From assembly GCA_903927025.1 (NCBI GenBank), contig CAIYLG010000013.1:62001-126000 (forward strand): a stretch of 64,000 bases of DNA, in the 5' to 3' direction. The stretch comes from an uncultured Armatimonadota bacterium (GTDB lineage: Bacteria; Armatimonadota; Fimbriimonadia; Fimbriimonadales; Fimbriimonadaceae). The translations under genes and the position numbers were made by a program. Positions 1 to 9,635 of the stretch are shown piece by piece (position 1 is the stretch's first letter; the number at the start of each line of letters is the position of its first letter). A model generated the notes under the pieces. The model ran no database searches, was not told the DNA's origin, and saw only the letters and a program-made list of their open reading frames with translations.

Positions 1-2184
1 CGCCGCCTGCCTGGCCACCTCAAGCATTCTGCCATCCAAGACCAAATCAGCAATCTTGTAGTCAAGATTGCCAGACTGCTGAGTTCCCATCATGCTTCCA
101 GGCCCCCTAAGTTCAAGATCGATTTCTGCGATCTTGAATCCATCATTGGTGTTGCACATTGCCTCAACCCGGGCTCGTGAGTCTTCACTCTTCGTGTCCG
201 CAATCAGCACGCAATAGCTCTGCTGATCCCCACGTCCTACTCGGCCCCGGAGCTGGTGAAGCTGTGACAATCCAAACCGGTTCGCGTCTTCGATCACCAT
301 TACCGAGCTGTTGGGGACGTCCACACCAACCTCGATAACGGTCGTGCTCACCAGGATATCGAGTTCATTGCGACGGAACTGCTCCATCACTTCCTCTTTC
401 TCTTTTGGCTTCATTTGACCATGAAGCAACCCGACACGCTGATTCAGAAACACTCCGTTCGATAGGCGATAGTGAAGGTCAGTCGCCGCCTGCGCCATCA
501 TCTTCTCGCTCTCGCTTACCATTGGACAAACGAAGTAAGCCTGCCTCCCCCCCTCAATAAGCTTCAGAACACCCTGATAAACAGACTCACGCTCCATCGG
601 CGATTTGGAATGGGTCTTCACGGGCTTTCTGCCGGGCGGCAACTCATCGATCACGGAGACATCCAAGTCTCCATACAAGGTCATTGTCAAAGTCCTTGGG
701 ATTGGAGTCGCAGTCATGACCAGGACATCCGGGTTCCCCAGACCCTTGTCGCGCAGCGCTTTTCGCTGAAGCACTCCGAAGCGATGCTGCTCATCGACGA
801 TCACCAGACCAAGATTGGAAAACTCGACCGATTCCTGAATCAGCGCATGGGTACCTATAGCCAAATTGACCTGTCCCGATCGAGTCCTTTCTGCTGCTCG
901 CTTCTTTTGGGATGCGGTTAATTTTCCAACTATCAAATCCACTTCAACTCCCAACGGTTCGAAGAGTCGATGAAGGTTGTTATAGTGCTGCTCCGCCAGA
1001 ATCTCAGTGGGTGCCATCAGTGCGGCCTGGTATCCACTCCGAATTGCGGCCAAGATGCAGCACGCAGCTACGGCAGTTTTTCCGGACCCTACGTCGCCCT
1101 GCACCAGTCGATTCATGGGACTGGCTAGTTCCATATCGCTCCAAATCTCTTGGATGACACGCTTCTGAGCACCTGTAAGCTCAAATGGGAGCATCCGATG
1201 GATCTGGTCCCAGAGCTTTTCTCCCTGATACTTCGCCTTCTGTTCTTCTACAAACAGGTGTGCCTGGTGCAGAGGAGCATCGACGACGACCGGACGCGAG
1301 GTCACTCCATTTAGGGCGGCGTCGTTCCCATCTCCCATCTGCTGTTTCGCGGCAGCTAGAGCGCCGGAAGACTTGATGCGCTTTGACTTCGGCGGTTCCG
1401 AGGGAGCTATTCCAGGATCAATTCCCTGAAGAAGCTTCGAAATGGGGAAAGATATTCCAAGTTCTTGCTGGGTCTCAGCGCGCCGCACCGCCATCGTCGT
1501 CTGCAGGTAGAAGAACTCCTCAAAGACCAATCGCTTTCGAGCTTGAAGCCGTAGCTCATCGGTGTCAGGGAGGTGAGTCTGTTTCAGAGCCCATTGAATA
1601 TCCCGCAGTCCCTCCTGCTTAAGAAGATAGCTCGGAAGGGGGTCTTCCACAAGATCCAAGTAGCCTTCAACTGCCGCCCTGGCAGCTCTTCTCACCGTCT
1701 TCTGCTGCAATCCCTCCGTGAGAGGGTAGACCGGAATAATCCTTGCAAAGTCATCTGGATCATCTTCCTCAGACAGCCACTCCCACTCGGGTGCAGCAAT
1801 CTCGTAGTTCCAGTTGCTCTCTTTGACTTGACCATAGGCAATGACGTCCCCCTGGACCTTTTCAAGCATTGCTTTTAGCCAAGGTTGGTTGAACCATGTA
1901 AGAGAAACGGCACCGCTGGCATCCTTGAGCGTTGCCTTCAGAATTACCATGCCTGCACGAGTTGGTCGAGCGTCTATGTGCGTAATTCGGCCGCGAACGG
2001 TGACCCATTCTCCGGGACGCAACAGAGCGATTGGAGGGATGTTTCGTCGGTCCTCATATCGCCGAGGCATGTGGTAGAGCACATCACCAACCGTATGGAG
2101 TCCCGCCTTGCGCATGGCAACAGCGGCTTTAGGGCCAACACCCTTGAGGAACTGAACCTCGGTCTCTAGAGTCTGCGGGAACAT
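1..2184 (-). CDS. recG: ATP-dependent DNA helicase RecG (3' end outside the window)
   Basis: RecG remodels stalled replication forks and Holliday junctions as a monomeric superfamily 2 dsDNA translocase. My minus-strand translation starts at the ATG at 2184-2182 (MFPQTLETEVQFLKGVGPK), which has the helix-hairpin-helix-like N-terminus usual for RecG. The frame stays open for 728 codons and runs off the window. An OB-fold wedge domain covers about residues 55-200. Walker A (GDVGSGKT) is at 363-370, the DEQH box at 464-467, followed by the TATPIPRT motif and the LRGRVGRGDQQSYC motif VI. About 50-100 C-terminal residues are probably missing. No strong Shine-Dalgarno sequence is visible. The identification is secure; only the 3' end is unknown. 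Confidence 0.96.
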   Translation of the reverse strand, partial: MFPQTLETEVQFLKGVGPKAAVAMRKAGLHTVGDVLYHMPRRYEDRRNIPPIALLRPGEWVTVRGRITHIDARPTRAGMVILKATLKDASGAVSLTWFNQPWLKAMLEKVQGDVIAYGQVKESNWNYEIAAPEWEWLSEEDDPDDFARIIPVYPLTEGLQQKTVRRAARAAVEGYLDLVEDPLPSYLLKQEGLRDIQWALKQTHLPDTDELRLQARKRLVFEEFFYLQTTMAVRRAETQQELGISFPISKLLQGIDPGIAPSEPPKSKRIKSSGALAAAKQQMGDGNDAALNGVTSRPVVVDAPLHQAHLFVEEQKAKYQGEKLWDQIHRMLPFELTGAQKRVIQEIWSDMELASPMNRLVQGDVGSGKTAVAACCILAAIRSGYQAALMAPTEILAEQHYNNLHRLFEPLGVEVDLIVGKLTASQKKRAAERTRSGQVNLAIGTHALIQESVEFSNLGLVIVDEQHRFGVLQRKALRDKGLGNPDVLVMTATPIPRTLTMTLYGDLDVSVIDELPPGRKPVKTHSKSPMERESVYQGVLKLIEGGRQAYFVCPMVSESEKMMAQAATDLHYRLSNGVFLNQRVGLLHGQMKPKEKEEVMEQFRRNELDILVSTTVIEVGVDVPNSSVMVIEDANRFGLSQLHQLRGRVGRGDQQSYCVLIADTKSEDSRARVEAMCNTNDGFKIAEIDLELRGPGSMMGTQQSGNLDYKIADLVLDGRMLEVARQAA

Positions 2185-2312
2185 CGGCTAGCAGTAAATA
2201 CGAACGGAGCCACCAAACTGGCGCACATAAGTCTACTTTCAGCAGAGCATATGAGCACAAGCCAGGTTCGCACAGAAACGCTGCATCGGTTTGAGCAACA
2301 ATAGCAGTGCCC

Positions 2313-3485
2313 ATGAATCCAAACAGCGACTATGGCTGGACAACCAAGCTCCAACATTTTGGAGAAGAAGAGAAAATTAATGGAGCGGTAGCGCCTCCGA
2401 TCTTCCAAAACTCTCTCTTTGTGTTTGAGACGATGGATGAGTTGATGAACGCAATGCTCGTTCACCCTGCCGGCCCCAATCATCACTACAGTCGTGTGAG
2501 CAATCCCACTGTTGATATCGCTGAGAAGAAAATTGCGATGCTGGAGGGCACCGACGCCTGCAAGCTCACGGGAAGCGGCATGGCCGCCATCACCGTTGCG
2601 GTTCTGAGCTGCGTGTCACAGGGTTCACACGTCGTCTGCGTGGATACTGCCTACGGTCCATTAAGAAGCCTACTCACGGACTATCTTCCCCGGTTTGGTG
2701 TCACCCATACGTTCGTGCAGGGAAACGAGGTTGAAGAAGTTGTGTCGGCGATCCGACCCGAAACGACGGTGATTTACCTAGAATCGCCCAGCAGTCTGCT
2801 CTTCCAGCTACAGGACATGGAAGCGATTGCCAAGGTAGCCAAGGATCGTGGGATCACCACAATCTGCGACAACACCTACAACACCGCGCTTCACATGAAG
2901 CCTCACACCATTGGGATCGACCTGATCTGTCACAGTGCGACTAAATATCTCGGTGGGCACAGCGACATTACAGCTGGAGCAGTCTGCGGATCCCAAGCTA
3001 GGATCGACAAAATCATTCGTCAGGAGATTAATCTAGTCGGCTCCATCCTTCACCCATTTCAGAGTTGGCTACTGAACCGAAGTCTTCGCACACTGGACCT
3101 GCGGCTGAAGCGCCATGAGTCCACTGCAAACATGGTCGCGGTCTGGCTGGAGGGGCAACCTGAGGTCTCCCAAGTTCTGCATATCAGCCTTCCTTCGTTT
3201 CCTCAGCGTGAGCTGTACCAAAAGATGATGTCTGGATCGGGCGGGCTCTTCTCTTTCATTCCCATGACCCAGGATCACAGGAAGGTCACCGCCTTCGTGG
3301 ATGCTCTTCAACTCTTCCAGCGAGGTGTCAGTTGGGGTGGCTTTGAGAGCCTCGCACTCTCGCTGAGAGTCAAACCAATGGGTTTTGAGAAGGAAACGTC
3401 TATCGTCCGCCTATTCTGCGGCCTTGAGGACCCCACGGACCTCCTCGCCGACCTGCAAAGGGCGCTTCCGCTGCTGTCCGATTAG
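2313..3485 (+). CDS. Trans-sulfuration family PLP-dependent enzyme (cystathionine beta-lyase/gamma-synthase type)
   Basis: This is a fold-type I PLP enzyme of the Cys/Met metabolism family, acting on cystathionine, homocysteine or a related sulfur amino acid in the cytoplasm. The internal aldimine lysine is K211 in the SATKYLGGHSD motif. Also present are the YSRVSNPT substrate motif near residue 55 and the GSGMAAI cofactor loop near residue 88. The 390-residue length is normal for the family. I chose the ATG at 2313; a GTG two codons upstream (2307) is also in frame. Sequence alone cannot separate beta-lyase, gamma-lyase and gamma-synthase activities. The gene diverges from recG. Its stop interleaves with that of the amidase on the other strand (TTAG at 3482-3485). 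Confidence 0.9.
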   Translation: MNPNSDYGWTTKLQHFGEEEKINGAVAPPIFQNSLFVFETMDELMNAMLVHPAGPNHHYSRVSNPTVDIAEKKIAMLEGTDACKLTGSGMAAITVAVLSCVSQGSHVVCVDTAYGPLRSLLTDYLPRFGVTHTFVQGNEVEEVVSAIRPETTVIYLESPSSLLFQLQDMEAIAKVAKDRGITTICDNTYNTALHMKPHTIGIDLICHSATKYLGGHSDITAGAVCGSQARIDKIIRQEINLVGSILHPFQSWLLNRSLRTLDLRLKRHESTANMVAVWLEGQPEVSQVLHISLPSFPQRELYQKMMSGSGGLFSFIPMTQDHRKVTAFVDALQLFQRGVSWGGFESLALSLRVKPMGFEKETSIVRLFCGLEDPTDLLADLQRALPLLSD

Positions 3486-4144
3486 GACTTATTCTGCCCG
3501 TAGTACATTGGCAGGCCAAAGTAGGCGAGGCGTTTCCAGGGAAACGCCGCAGGATCAATTTTCCTTCCAGGCGGTATGGCAATGAACTCGTGACTCACGA
3601 TCTGTTTGATCGGAAATCGCCGCCTCATTTCCGCAATGATTCCGCAGAGCGCCTGAAGCTGTGCTTCGGGATATCCATCCTTGCCATCATCCAGGTTGAC
3701 CAATTCAATCCCAATCGAGAAGTGGTTAACGCTTGTGCGACCGCCAGCATCTTTGCTGACACCAGCGTGCCATGCGCGATCAAACGTCGAGACGTTTTGA
3801 ACGATTGATCCATCCTTGCCAATTGTAAAGTGCGCACTGACAGGATTGGAACTTTCCCGCTGGAACACTTCGGTGGTCTTTTCTAAGGAATCGATTGCTG
3901 TCGAATGCACGACGATGGTATCGACTATGGATCCTGGCTTTCGCTGGTCACAGTTGGGCGACTGAATCCAAACTATTTTCAGATAGCCGGGATCTTTCCA
4001 GTCTTTCTCGGCAGGCATAGGGATCTTCGGATCCGAAACAATTGGCATGATGCCTTGACGAACGGTCGCATTAAAGCCACCGTTCGCAGGAACAGGCGAC
4101 GAAGCAACTTGCACAGCGGCGAGAATCAGCCAGACAGGAACCAC
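3482..4144 (-). CDS. Secreted N-acetylmuramoyl-L-alanine amidase (amidase_2/PGRP fold)
   Basis: A zinc amidase that should cleave the MurNAc-L-Ala bond of peptidoglycan or of muropeptides. The 220-residue protein starts at a GTG and opens with a hydrophobic export signal of roughly 20 residues. Likely zinc ligands by analogy with AmpD and T7 lysozyme are H80 (VVHSTA), H185 (SHEF) and D197 (KIDP). The conserved AWHAG motif (H126) and SIGIELVN strand are also present. A 108-bp divergent promoter region separates it from the M61 peptidase gene. The nearby MurNAc kinase and MurQ genes suggest a role in cell-wall turnover, but that link is inference from proximity. Confidence 0.88.
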   Translation of the reverse strand: MVPVWLILAAVQVASSPVPANGGFNATVRQGIMPIVSDPKIPMPAEKDWKDPGYLKIVWIQSPNCDQRKPGSIVDTIVVHSTAIDSLEKTTEVFQRESSNPVSAHFTIGKDGSIVQNVSTFDRAWHAGVSKDAGGRTSVNHFSIGIELVNLDDGKDGYPEAQLQALCGIIAEMRRRFPIKQIVSHEFIAIPPGRKIDPAAFPWKRLAYFGLPMYYGQNKS

Positions 4145-4252
4145 AGACGATGTTTACCCGAGCGGAAGCCCGAAGAATCGCTGCAATTTATCAAGAACGG
4201 ATCGACCAAGGAATCAGGCAACAGGTCGTGCTGCGCTAGAGTATTTGGATTC

Positions 4253-5779
4253 ATGAGCCGCCTTCTATTAGGACTTCCCCTGCTCGCAAGCTTCGCAAGT
4301 GCGACAGTTCACTACAAGCTGACTCCTCTCCCGAGTTCAAAGTCTTTGCTTGTGGCCATCACACTTGACTCCGCCAATGCTTCTGAAACCTTCAAAATTC
4401 CTGGCTGGTCGCCAGGCTACTACCAAATGGCCGACTACCAAAAGAAGGTTTACGACACCAAAGCAACGGATTCAGCGGGCAATTTACTGACCGTGCGCAA
4501 ACTTGACTCGCGTTCTTGGAATGTCGAAAGTGCAAACGGCGGCAAGGTGACGTTCAGCTACAAAGTTCAGGGGGATGATCCTGGTCTTGGCTTCTTTGCA
4601 GTCAAAGTTCAGGATGACAAGGCGTTCCTCAATGGTCCCGCAGCCTTTATGTATTCGGCAGACCGCAAGACGGAAGGGATCGACCTGAAGATCCAGACTC
4701 CCGCAGGCTGGGAGGTGGCAACGGCGATGGATCCGGTTGGAGACCACTCCTACTCTGCGAGCGGTTATGACGAGTTTGCGGACCATCCCATCCAACTCGG
4801 CAAGTTTCAAACAAAGGGATTCATGATCGACGGCATCCCTTTCAGCGTCGTCTTTGTCGCACCGAACAATACGGCAGCCTGCGACATGGATGCTGAGACG
4901 GAGCGACTACGAAAGGTGAGCGTTCCCGCTCTCCACATGTTCAGAGGCGCTTCGTTCAGGAGGTACCTGTATATCCTTCATCTCGAGGTTGGAAACTTCT
5001 CTGGGGGGCTGGAACACCGAGCCTGCAATGTGCAGGCGGTTGCGAATTCTGCCCAGCTTCATCTGGACGACCTTGCGGCCCATGAATATTTCCATGCCTG
5101 GAATGTGAAGCAGATTCGCCCCGCCAACTTGGGACCATTCGACTACACCCAACCCCAGCGAACGGGCAACTTGTGGTTTGCAGAAGGTGTGACGGACTAC
5201 TACTCCAAGCTGCACACGTATCAGAGCGGCATTCAATCTGAGGCGTGGCTGAAGGGGCAGCTGTTGGCCCAAATCCAAGAACTTCAAAACGGACAAACGC
5301 GAAAGGTCAAAACCGTAGAGGACTGTTCCAGAGAGTGTTGGGAAGGTGACGGATTCAGTGTAGGAGACCTCAGCTACTACACAAAGGGGCTCCTCGCCGG
5401 CTTCATCCTCGACGCGGCGATCCTTGATGCAACCAACGGAAGCAAAACCCTGGACGATCTCATGAGGCTTCTTTATCTCCAGCACAAGTTGCCCAACCCG
5501 GGTTATGGAGAGGATGAGCTTCGAAACGCGATCAACGACGTTGCGGGGGTTGATCTATCCGATGTCTACAATCGGATGATCCGATCGACCCAAGAATTGC
5601 CATACGCTCTGCTCAGCAAGATCGGACTTAAAGTCTCGGTCCCGGATTCCACTGCCAATCCTCTGCGCTTGGCTGGATCGCGCTCAGGCGCACCGCTTGG
5701 TTACTCACTTGAAGTCGACCCAAATGCAACTCCGCGCGCCAAGAAACTCTATCAAGCCTGGCTACACCGGCTGGATTGA
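4253..5779 (+). CDS. M61 family peptidase (glycyl aminopeptidase type), exported
   Basis: Zinc metalloaminopeptidase of the M61 family. The gluzincin motif HEYFHAWN is at residues 277-284, and the third ligand/active-site segment WFAEGVTDYY contains E311. The frame is open from 3905, but the ATG at 4253 begins a clean signal peptide (MSRLLLGLPLLASFASA) and the family-typical beta-domain follows, so I start there and get 508 residues. M61 proteins often carry a C-terminal PDZ domain. Here only about 60 residues follow the peptidase domain, so a complete PDZ domain looks absent. The last 18 bp overlap the convergent membrane-protein gene. Confidence 0.88.
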   Translation: MSRLLLGLPLLASFASATVHYKLTPLPSSKSLLVAITLDSANASETFKIPGWSPGYYQMADYQKKVYDTKATDSAGNLLTVRKLDSRSWNVESANGGKVTFSYKVQGDDPGLGFFAVKVQDDKAFLNGPAAFMYSADRKTEGIDLKIQTPAGWEVATAMDPVGDHSYSASGYDEFADHPIQLGKFQTKGFMIDGIPFSVVFVAPNNTAACDMDAETERLRKVSVPALHMFRGASFRRYLYILHLEVGNFSGGLEHRACNVQAVANSAQLHLDDLAAHEYFHAWNVKQIRPANLGPFDYTQPQRTGNLWFAEGVTDYYSKLHTYQSGIQSEAWLKGQLLAQIQELQNGQTRKVKTVEDCSRECWEGDGFSVGDLSYYTKGLLAGFILDAAILDATNGSKTLDDLMRLLYLQHKLPNPGYGEDELRNAINDVAGVDLSDVYNRMIRSTQELPYALLSKIGLKVSVPDSTANPLRLAGSRSGAPLGYSLEVDPNATPRAKKLYQAWLHRLD

Positions 5780-7552
5780 CTCCCAAAGCAGGAATGCCAA
5801 CGCGGCCACCAGCGAGGTGAGCGCCGCTGGCAGAAATTCCGGATTTAGGACACTAAAGGCGCCGGCGGCGGCGCCACCAAACGAAAGCGCGTTTCGCCTC
5901 GGGTCTGTATCAATCAGCCGCTTGAATTGATGAACGAGAAACTTCGAACCGAACACAAAGCACCACACGGCAACCATCGCAGAGACCCATGCGGCGGGAG
6001 CCATAAGGAATTCGATGTAACGAGCTGAATTCAGGGCGCCCGCTGTCTTTAGAGTCGAAAGCAGCCCCATCGGCGCCCAGGCAACACCAAATACCAAGCA
6101 GCGATATACCGAGAATGGCCACAGAGCAAACACGACCAGCCAGCGGGCATCCATCATCTGCTCCCCAATAAGAATTGCCGCCACACCGCTGAACAGCAGT
6201 GCACTTCGGTCTAGTCCCCACCATGGCTGGAGGGTCCACCCAATTGCCAATAGCGCACCGATAGCCAATCGCATGCCCCACACCCACCTTGATCCGCATC
6301 CGCGCACGGATGCCACGAGCCCTATTGCCGAGCAAGAAAAGGCACCAAACGCGGTGTAGCTCAAAAGATCCAACCGGCCAGCGAAAAGAGGACTCAGGAG
6401 ACCCCATTTCGGATCACCAAGTCCCAAGGTGGTGAGGGTGACAAGGCTCACAGACATCAGAGGGTGCCCCCGTGGTGCAATGCGTCGCTGAGCTGCCTGC
6501 ATCCCCGCCAGCACCATTAGTAGCGCGAAGCCGGACAGAGACACCCAAACCGCCCAAGCATCAGGGCCACCCCACCGAGTTAGGTTGCCTGCCAAAACGA
6601 TAATGCTTGGGCTAAGCAGCACCGCAGTCAACAACTTTGGCGCCACAAGGCTTGTTCTCTCGTGTGCGGCCAACCCAGCGCACCAAGTGAGCACAGCTCC
6701 AATCAGGACAACAGTCAGAATCGATAAGAGCCACCCCGTTCGATGAGAGAGCGACAGGTATCGATTTGCACCAGCAAACGAATTTGGCGTCAGCACGGCC
6801 CTCTGAAACTGACCCGGCCGCAGCAACAGTCGCCCCAAAGATCTGGCAGGAATTAATCCAGGAACTCCAACTTCTGGATCAGTAGGAGAAACCGCGTGCT
6901 CCGAATTTGCTTGAATCAGTCCAGATTGCTTCCACCCGCTCCCTCGCAACCAATAGCGCGTCCACGGAGCATCCTCACGAGGAGGGTATTCGACCACCAG
7001 CACTCTGCCGTCGGTCGAATGTTCAACTTCAGCAACCTCGTCCCAGCTGCTCGCCTCGCCAACCATCAGATTTCCCTCCTGCCAGTGCTTGTCAGCAAGC
7101 GTGCATGGAAAAACCTCGGGACCAGTGGAGTTTAAGGCGAGACGTAGGGCGTTTGGCGTCACTGCTCCGTGAAGCCCCATTAGCAGGCGTGTTTCTGTGG
7201 AGCCAAGATTGTCCCGCTTCGACACAAAGTAGCCTGAGGCGACCAGTTTGTCGAAACCGGAAGCGCTCCATCCAATACGGCCCGGTGTGGCACTAAAGCG
7301 GTAATCGTCTGGACGTCCTCGCCAATCTCTTCCGCTGAGTACCGACAGAAGTCGCCCTCCGGCAACGGGATTTCCCGCCGGCGGCCAAAGAATCCACTGG
7401 GGTTGCCAATAAGTGAGGGGATCAACACTTGGCCCGGCAATCGATGGCTGTATCAAGAGCAGGACATTATTGTGGTGGTCCTCACTCTTTATCGGCTGGC
7501 CGGGGCAACTGATGGCGGCAGCCGCCAACAAGCACCCCAAAACCCGCCTCAC
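5762..7552 (-). CDS. Large membrane protein of unknown function, co-transcribed with a GT9 glycosyltransferase
   Basis: I do not recognise the family. The 596-residue protein has an N-terminal export signal with a cysteine near residue 16, so a lipoprotein is possible. A soluble extracytoplasmic region of about 260 residues follows, rich in Trp, Pro and Gly. Roughly nine to ten transmembrane helices then run to the C-terminus (about residues 270-596). The layout resembles undecaprenyl-linked glycosyltransferases or ligases, but I see no diagnostic catalytic motif. It sits 2 bp after the glycosyltransferase gene on the same strand, so the two are surely co-transcribed. That suggests a role in surface glycan handling, by context only. 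Its 3' end overlaps the M61 gene by 18 bp. Confidence 0.75.
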   Translation of the reverse strand: MRRVLGCLLAAAAISCPGQPIKSEDHHNNVLLLIQPSIAGPSVDPLTYWQPQWILWPPAGNPVAGGRLLSVLSGRDWRGRPDDYRFSATPGRIGWSASGFDKLVASGYFVSKRDNLGSTETRLLMGLHGAVTPNALRLALNSTGPEVFPCTLADKHWQEGNLMVGEASSWDEVAEVEHSTDGRVLVVEYPPREDAPWTRYWLRGSGWKQSGLIQANSEHAVSPTDPEVGVPGLIPARSLGRLLLRPGQFQRAVLTPNSFAGANRYLSLSHRTGWLLSILTVVLIGAVLTWCAGLAAHERTSLVAPKLLTAVLLSPSIIVLAGNLTRWGGPDAWAVWVSLSGFALLMVLAGMQAAQRRIAPRGHPLMSVSLVTLTTLGLGDPKWGLLSPLFAGRLDLLSYTAFGAFSCSAIGLVASVRGCGSRWVWGMRLAIGALLAIGWTLQPWWGLDRSALLFSGVAAILIGEQMMDARWLVVFALWPFSVYRCLVFGVAWAPMGLLSTLKTAGALNSARYIEFLMAPAAWVSAMVAVWCFVFGSKFLVHQFKRLIDTDPRRNALSFGGAAAGAFSVLNPEFLPAALTSLVAALAFLLWESIQPV

Positions 7553-7554
7553 GG

Positions 7555-8574
7555 CTACCTTTGACCTAGTGCAGCCAGCGTCCCGTAGATAATCTGATCG
7601 CTCGAAATCGATGCCACAGACTCACCTTCACTTGGCTCGATCGGAAATACCGACGAGAAGGGTGGGGCCCACAGCGTGCTGTAGCCATATCGATACAGAC
7701 CAACAGTTTGTGTATTTACCGCGCCCGCAACGTGCAATATTCCACTATCTAGGGTTACGCACACCCTTGAACGGATGAGGGCGCCTGCTACTTCTGGCAG
7801 TGTCAGAGAACCGCGCAGATCAGTCGCATAACGATCGAGAACCAACTGATCCTCAACTTCCGACCCCTTCCAACGTCTCCGCTGCACATCGGGACTGGCA
7901 CCGATGATTCCCAAGCTGAATCCCAGCTGTTTAAATTGCCGCGCGAAATCGATCCATTTGCTCGGTGTCCACAGCTTTTCTCGCTGGCTGGCGCAGGTTG
8001 AAATCAGGATATCGGGGACACTGATTCGCACATCCCGATACGGCACATGGCATTGTGGAATCTCCCCCGTAAAGTAAGCCGTTCTGCAAAGGATTTCACC
8101 TATAAACGGGGTGGACAACAGTGACGGGTAGCGTGCCATCAAGTCTGGAGACATCCAATTTCTGTCGCCTGCCAGGTGACCAGCCTCATCGTCCGCAAAC
8201 GGAAGTTCCTCGCCCGTTGACAAAGATATACATCGGCCTACGACGGCAGAGTCAGCCGAGCAAAGTGTGCCCGCCAATTTGGCTGCCCACTCCTCGTCCT
8301 CAAGGTTGACGACCAGCCCATATCGTTTGGCGGAACGAATAGATGCCGGAAGCTGAAGTACATCCGAAGTTTGAAGTCCAAAATCGACTCGGTTGTCGAC
8401 TTCCCAAAAATCTTGGGTGATGGGACCTGAATACAGATCAAGTTTATGGCCCGGATGCCTTGAACGCAACAAGGTCATCAGGGGTGTTGAGACCACATAG
8501 TTGCCCAACGTATCATTTCCAATGATCGCAATCCTGGAGCCCTGAGCAAGATCCTCGCCTTGATAACGCCTCAC
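7555..8574 (-). CDS. Glycosyltransferase family 9 (heptosyltransferase-like)
   Basis: The 339-residue protein has the two-Rossmann GT-B layout of family 9. The N-terminal strand-loop (IAIIGNDTLGNYVVSTPL) matches the start of ADP-heptose:LPS heptosyltransferases. A C-terminal nucleotide-sugar motif (LDSGILHVAGAVNTQTVGLY) lies near residues 275-295. Family members transfer heptose or another sugar onto LPS core or other surface glycans at the cytoplasmic membrane; the donor cannot be read from sequence. It starts at a GTG. A -10-like TAAACT ends 7 nt before the start and there is no Shine-Dalgarno sequence, suggesting leaderless transcription. The large membrane protein follows 2 bp downstream. 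Confidence 0.85.
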   Translation of the reverse strand: MRRYQGEDLAQGSRIAIIGNDTLGNYVVSTPLMTLLRSRHPGHKLDLYSGPITQDFWEVDNRVDFGLQTSDVLQLPASIRSAKRYGLVVNLEDEEWAAKLAGTLCSADSAVVGRCISLSTGEELPFADDEAGHLAGDRNWMSPDLMARYPSLLSTPFIGEILCRTAYFTGEIPQCHVPYRDVRISVPDILISTCASQREKLWTPSKWIDFARQFKQLGFSLGIIGASPDVQRRRWKGSEVEDQLVLDRYATDLRGSLTLPEVAGALIRSRVCVTLDSGILHVAGAVNTQTVGLYRYGYSTLWAPPFSSVFPIEPSEGESVASISSDQIIYGTLAALGQR

Positions 8575-8706
8575 GCCCGCAAGTTTATCCGGTTAAACGA
8601 ACTCGCGACGCTCTAACGGACCGGAATCAAAATTGGCAAGCATTCATAAAGAAAACCCCGTATATACCTAAAGCCCGCTTGAATGCCCAATTTGGCTGGT
8701 AAATTA

Positions 8707-8721
8707 CGTCACGTGATGACG
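8707..8721. promoter_or_regulatory. Palindromic operator-like site upstream of the MurNAc kinase-murQ operon
   Basis: CGTCA-CGTGA-TGACG forms a 5-bp inverted repeat. It contains the perfect 8-bp palindrome TCACGTGA (8709-8716) and lies 18-32 bp before the kinase ATG. It also sits just downstream of a TAAATT sequence (8700-8705) that could be a -10 box. A repressor site controlling muropeptide catabolism is plausible, but no regulator gene is adjacent. Confidence 0.35.
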
Positions 8722-8738
8722 GGCGGCGCAACCCTCAG

Positions 8739-9635
8739 ATGAGTGTTTTTGTTGGTCTGGACTGCGGCGGCTCTTCGAGTCGCGTTCTTGCCGTCGACGA
8801 TGCAGGAAACGTCGTTTTTCAGGGCCAATCCGGTGCTGCAAATCTCGTTTCAACTCCCGAAGCAAGACTCAAGCGGAATCTCTTAAATGCTACGCGTGGT
8901 TGCGAGCCGGCAAACTTTGTGTGTGGCTGCTTCGCCGGTCTCCTGGGAGACGAAACGAGGCACCAGGCTGAAGATCTCCTAAGACAGATGTTTCCTGGGT
9001 CTCAGGTGCGAGCCGAACCGGACTATACGGCCGCCTACTACTCTTCTCCACCGGAAACCGATGTCTGCGTGATTGCCGGAACTGGCTCACTCGTATGCTC
9101 GCGAACCGAGCACGGCGTGGTTAAAACGGGAGGACGCGGGTTCATACTGGGAGACTACGGCTCGGGATTTCATTACGGACGAGATGCACTGGTGCATTTT
9201 CTGGACTACCCAAGGGAGGCGTCTCAACCATTGAAACAGATTGTTCACGAAGTTTTCGGAACGGAGGATGAAGCAACCATCGTCTCCGCCGTGTATCGGG
9301 GAGGCACTACCGCTCAAGTCCTAGCTCGGCTCGCAAAAGTGCTGGGATCGGATGCCGCCGCAGGCGAGGGTTATGCGCTTGCAAGCCTTGAACGGAACGG
9401 ATCAGCCCTTGCTGACGTGGTAACGGAACACGTGCATCGCTATATTCCGCCGTCAGATACTTTGAGCGTAAGCCTAGCTGGAGGCATTTGGAAAGCTGCG
9501 TCTATCTTCAAGAAGCGCTTTGAAGAGATCTTGGCAAGTCGCCTGCCAGATCGAACCGTCACCGTACATCGACTGTCAAAGCCGCCTCTTTACGGGGCGC
9601 TAGAGCTGGCAAAGGAGCTAAGCGTTGGCAACTGA
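8739..9635 (+). CDS. BadF/BadG/BcrA/BcrD-family sugar kinase, probable MurNAc/GlcNAc kinase
   Basis: A 298-residue ASKHA-fold kinase. The phosphate-1 loop is FVGLDCGGSSSRVLAVD near the N-terminus. The second phosphate motif is CVIAGTGSLVCSR near residue 110, followed by GRGFILGDYGSGFHYG. N-acetylglucosamine kinases and the clostridial MurNAc/GlcNAc kinase MurK belong to this family. The gene overlaps murQ by 11 bp, and MurQ consumes MurNAc-6-phosphate. A kinase making MurNAc-6-phosphate, and possibly GlcNAc-6-phosphate, is therefore the natural assignment. That substrate call rests on context plus family membership. No Shine-Dalgarno sequence is evident, and a palindromic site lies just upstream. 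Confidence 0.85.
   Translation: MSVFVGLDCGGSSSRVLAVDDAGNVVFQGQSGAANLVSTPEARLKRNLLNATRGCEPANFVCGCFAGLLGDETRHQAEDLLRQMFPGSQVRAEPDYTAAYYSSPPETDVCVIAGTGSLVCSRTEHGVVKTGGRGFILGDYGSGFHYGRDALVHFLDYPREASQPLKQIVHEVFGTEDEATIVSAVYRGGTTAQVLARLAKVLGSDAAAGEGYALASLERNGSALADVVTEHVHRYIPPSDTLSVSLAGGIWKAASIFKKRFEEILASRLPDRTVTVHRLSKPPLYGALELAKELSVGN

Noticed and set aside
3905-4252. N-terminal extension of the M61 peptidase from an upstream in-frame ATG
   Set aside because: The extension is highly basic, lies antisense to the amidase gene, and would bury the clear signal peptide that begins at 4253.
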